DNA of 7,123 nt, from the NCBI GenBank assembly GCA_965370495.1, contig CBDUUV010000115.1:1-7123 (forward strand), written 5' to 3'. Below the pieces are notes generated by a model. It saw only the letters and a program-made list of their open reading frames with translations, had not been told where the DNA came from and made no database searches. This DNA comes from Krumholzibacterium sp965370495 (GTDB lineage Bacteria; Krumholzibacteriota; Krumholzibacteriia; Krumholzibacteriales; Krumholzibacteriaceae). Below, one piece after another: positions 5,271-7,123 of the stretch. The position numbers and the translations under genes were made by a program. Position 1 is the stretch's first letter; every line of letters starts with the position of its first letter.

Positions 5271-7123
5271 ATGAAACATTCTGATACGAATATTATTTTT
5301 CGAGCGGCGCTTGCTCCATTTTTTGCAATTGCCACGGCAGTCGTTATCCTGGCTGGTTGTGTGGATAACGGAATTTTTACCGGAGACCTGAAAGAAAACC
5401 AGCGACCCGTCATACAACTTACAAACGGCCCTGTGGAGGGTGATTCTATAGAATACCGGGTTCATTTTTTCTGGCTCGGTGATGACCCCGACGGCGCGAT
5501 CGACCACTATGAAATCGTCATGGTCGATGGAGATCCGATCGGATTCAACTATTCCGATACAACTGAGGGCAAATGGACGTGGACTACTTCTACTGACAGC
5601 ATCTTTTATACTACCGCCGATGATTACGACACTACTGTTACGATTGACAGACACCTGTATTCGCTGTATGACAAGACACACACATTTTTTATAAAAGCTG
5701 TCGATGACAGGGGGGGTGTCTCAGAGACTTTGTACCGATCTTTCACCTCTCAGAACATTGCTCCTTATTTATACATAACCGAACCTCCAGCTTCCCCCAC
5801 AGGGGGAATGCAGAAAATGAGCCCTGTCATTTCATTTAAATGGGACGGGAAAGACCCGATCGGTACTCCCTGGAACTACCAGAAAGTCGATTCAACACGT
5901 TATATGTATAGACCTTTCTATACAACGATAGTCGAGGATCTTAACAGATTCCCTGAAAACTTTGAGCACCTTTGGTCCAAATGGCGTTCGATCGACGCTC
6001 CGGGGGATTCCGGAAAATCAATGACGCTTGGTGATGACGAAATCATTCCAACCGGGCACCAATATATATTCGCCGTTCAGGCCAAGGATGAAGCTGGTGC
6101 CGTATCGACAATATTCGATACATACTCCAATGTCAGAACTTTCCTGCCCATGACCCCGACCGGGCCGATGCTGACTGTGCGGGAAACACTCCTTGGAACC
6201 TTCGTGTTTATGGGTATCGACTTTGCCCCCAGTACTGTCAGTGTCCCACCGGGTTACGAAATGAATTTTTCCTGGGGAGCTGACGCCAGTCACTACGGCG
6301 CATTCGTGTCCACATACAGATATGGCTGGGACATAATCGACCTTGGCGATCCCTATGCGTGGGCTACCATGCCCAGTCCATACGCAAAGAACGCGCCTGC
6401 AAGAACTTTCTACTCGGGAATCCATGTGTTATACATCGAAACAACCGATAACCTCGGCGTCAGTACACTTGCACTGATCGAGGTCTCGGTAATTCCAGCT
6501 GTCTTTGGACGAGATCTGATGTGGGTCGACGACTTTCCCTCCACCGATTTTCTCCAGCACGTCTATGCGTTTCCAACTGAAAAAGATCACGACAAGTTCT
6601 GGACTGACATATGTATGCGGGTCCCGTCTTTCAATCCGAGTCGTGATATCTTCGATATCTCTGAGAATTATTACTTTTCTCCACCAATGCATCTTGTATT
6701 CAAATACAAGAATATCATATGGTCTTTCAGTTTCGCTATCGACCCCGTCATGGGATGTGAGTGGACAAAACTGATCTTGTTCACACCGGAAGAGATCGTG
6801 CCGCTGGAAGACAGGGTCCTGAATTATCTTACTTACTATATGGGCTATGGCGGACATATCTGGACGGAAGGAATGTCCCAAAGGACCGGAGGGCTTGGAG
6901 CGGCCCTTCGTATGCGTCTCCGTCAATTCCCCTCCAATCTGAAATGCAACATGGGGTACTCCGCTTATGGATGCCCGGATCATTTTGGAACGAGAAGTAT
7001 GCCTTACAGGGACTACTGTGTTTCCGTCATCGACAAAGTCGAAGCAGTATTCAGGCTTGATTTGCAAATCGCCAGAACCAAAGAACTCGATGCTCTCGTT
7101 TCCGCCTGGCTTGATGATCAGGA
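5271..7123 (+). CDS. FN3-like lipoprotein with amidotransferase-like domain (3' truncated by window)
   Basis: From ATG 5271 the frame stays open to the window end: 617 complete codons plus two bases and no stop. A hydrophobic segment (about 10-28) ends in a textbook lipobox, LAGC, with acceptor Cys30, so the protein is a lipoprotein facing the periplasm or outside. Residues about 45-161 and 163-292 look like two FN3/Ig-like domains; the first has DDPDGAIDHYEI and THTFFIKAVDDRGG, the second QYIFAVQAKDEAGAVS. Residues about 293-410 look like a third (MNFSWGAD, then VLYIETTDNLGVS). From about 413 the pattern changes to alpha/beta: RDLMWVDD (414-421), YKNIIWSF, a helix with DRVLNYLTYYM, then GGHIWTEG (527-534). 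This order resembles class I glutamine amidotransferase-like folds, but I see no catalytic Cys-His-Glu triad, so binding rather than catalysis is likelier. MPYR (577-580) resembles MPWR in the fragment at the window start. If that homology holds, the full protein should be about 730 residues. The ribosome site is weak (AGAAAGA near 5254). The gene follows the FlgD-tailed gene by 16 bases. Confidence 0.9.
   Translation, partial: MKHSDTNIIFRAALAPFFAIATAVVILAGCVDNGIFTGDLKENQRPVIQLTNGPVEGDSIEYRVHFFWLGDDPDGAIDHYEIVMVDGDPIGFNYSDTTEGKWTWTTSTDSIFYTTADDYDTTVTIDRHLYSLYDKTHTFFIKAVDDRGGVSETLYRSFTSQNIAPYLYITEPPASPTGGMQKMSPVISFKWDGKDPIGTPWNYQKVDSTRYMYRPFYTTIVEDLNRFPENFEHLWSKWRSIDAPGDSGKSMTLGDDEIIPTGHQYIFAVQAKDEAGAVSTIFDTYSNVRTFLPMTPTGPMLTVRETLLGTFVFMGIDFAPSTVSVPPGYEMNFSWGADASHYGAFVSTYRYGWDIIDLGDPYAWATMPSPYAKNAPARTFYSGIHVLYIETTDNLGVSTLALIEVSVIPAVFGRDLMWVDDFPSTDFLQHVYAFPTEKDHDKFWTDICMRVPSFNPSRDIFDISENYYFSPPMHLVFKYKNIIWSFSFAIDPVMGCEWTKLILFTPEEIVPLEDRVLNYLTYYMGYGGHIWTEGMSQRTGGLGAALRMRLRQFPSNLKCNMGYSAYGCPDHFGTRSMPYRDYCVSVIDKVEAVFRLDLQIARTKELDALVSAWLDDQ

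Noticed and set aside
5244..5681. Minus-strand frame covering the junction of the last two genes
   Set aside because: It overlaps the C-terminal codons of one real gene and the signal peptide and first domain of the next. It has no independent support.
6429..7067. Long open frame on the minus strand (212 codons) near the right edge
   Set aside because: It is antisense to the lipoprotein that begins at 5271, which has a textbook lipobox and coherent domains throughout this stretch. No domain is recognisable in the antisense product.

Overview
The window comes from a bacterial genome of roughly balanced base composition (estimated by eye, not computed). It is almost entirely filled by four protein-coding genes on the + strand, the outer two cut by the window edges. 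All four look like cell-envelope or exported proteins. Two have clear lipoprotein signal peptides, one has an ordinary signal peptide and a FlgD/T9SS-like C-terminal Ig domain, and the 5'-truncated one resembles the missing end of the last gene. Large beta-rich exported proteins with FlgD-type C-terminal domains, paired Asp-rich DxDxDG segments and FN3-like domains are typical of the FCB group and its candidate phyla (Krumholzibacteriota, Eisenbacteria, Zixibacteria, Latescibacteria and relatives). I infer that kind of host but cannot name the phylum.

Layout. 1-522 is the C-terminal part of a probable exported protein. Its stop codon directly abuts the ATG of 523-2601, a lipoprotein with an uncharacterised beta-rich N-terminal half and a perfectly regular six-bladed NHL propeller. 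A 145-bp gap (2602-2746) holds a plausible sigma-70-like promoter and no convincing terminator. 2747-5254 encodes a secreted multidomain protein: an N-terminal domain with a 'WVGA'-type motif, an Asp-rich repeat pair, a Cys-rich insert, a split FN3-like domain and a C-terminal FlgD-like Ig domain. Sixteen bases later, 5271 to the window end encodes a lipoprotein with about three FN3-like domains followed by an alpha/beta domain resembling the class I glutamine amidotransferase-like fold. It has no stop before the edge.

How they may work together. The first and last genes appear to be members of one family seen in complementary parts: the visible start of gene 1 lines up with the visible end of gene 4 around an MP[WY]R motif. 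The locus may therefore be a repeated module of FN3/amidotransferase-like lipoprotein, NHL lipoprotein and FlgD-tailed secreted protein. An envelope or surface assembly is a reasonable inference, but no enzymatic or transport function can be assigned from the sequence. I saw no RNA genes, CRISPR arrays, insertion sequences or integration sites.
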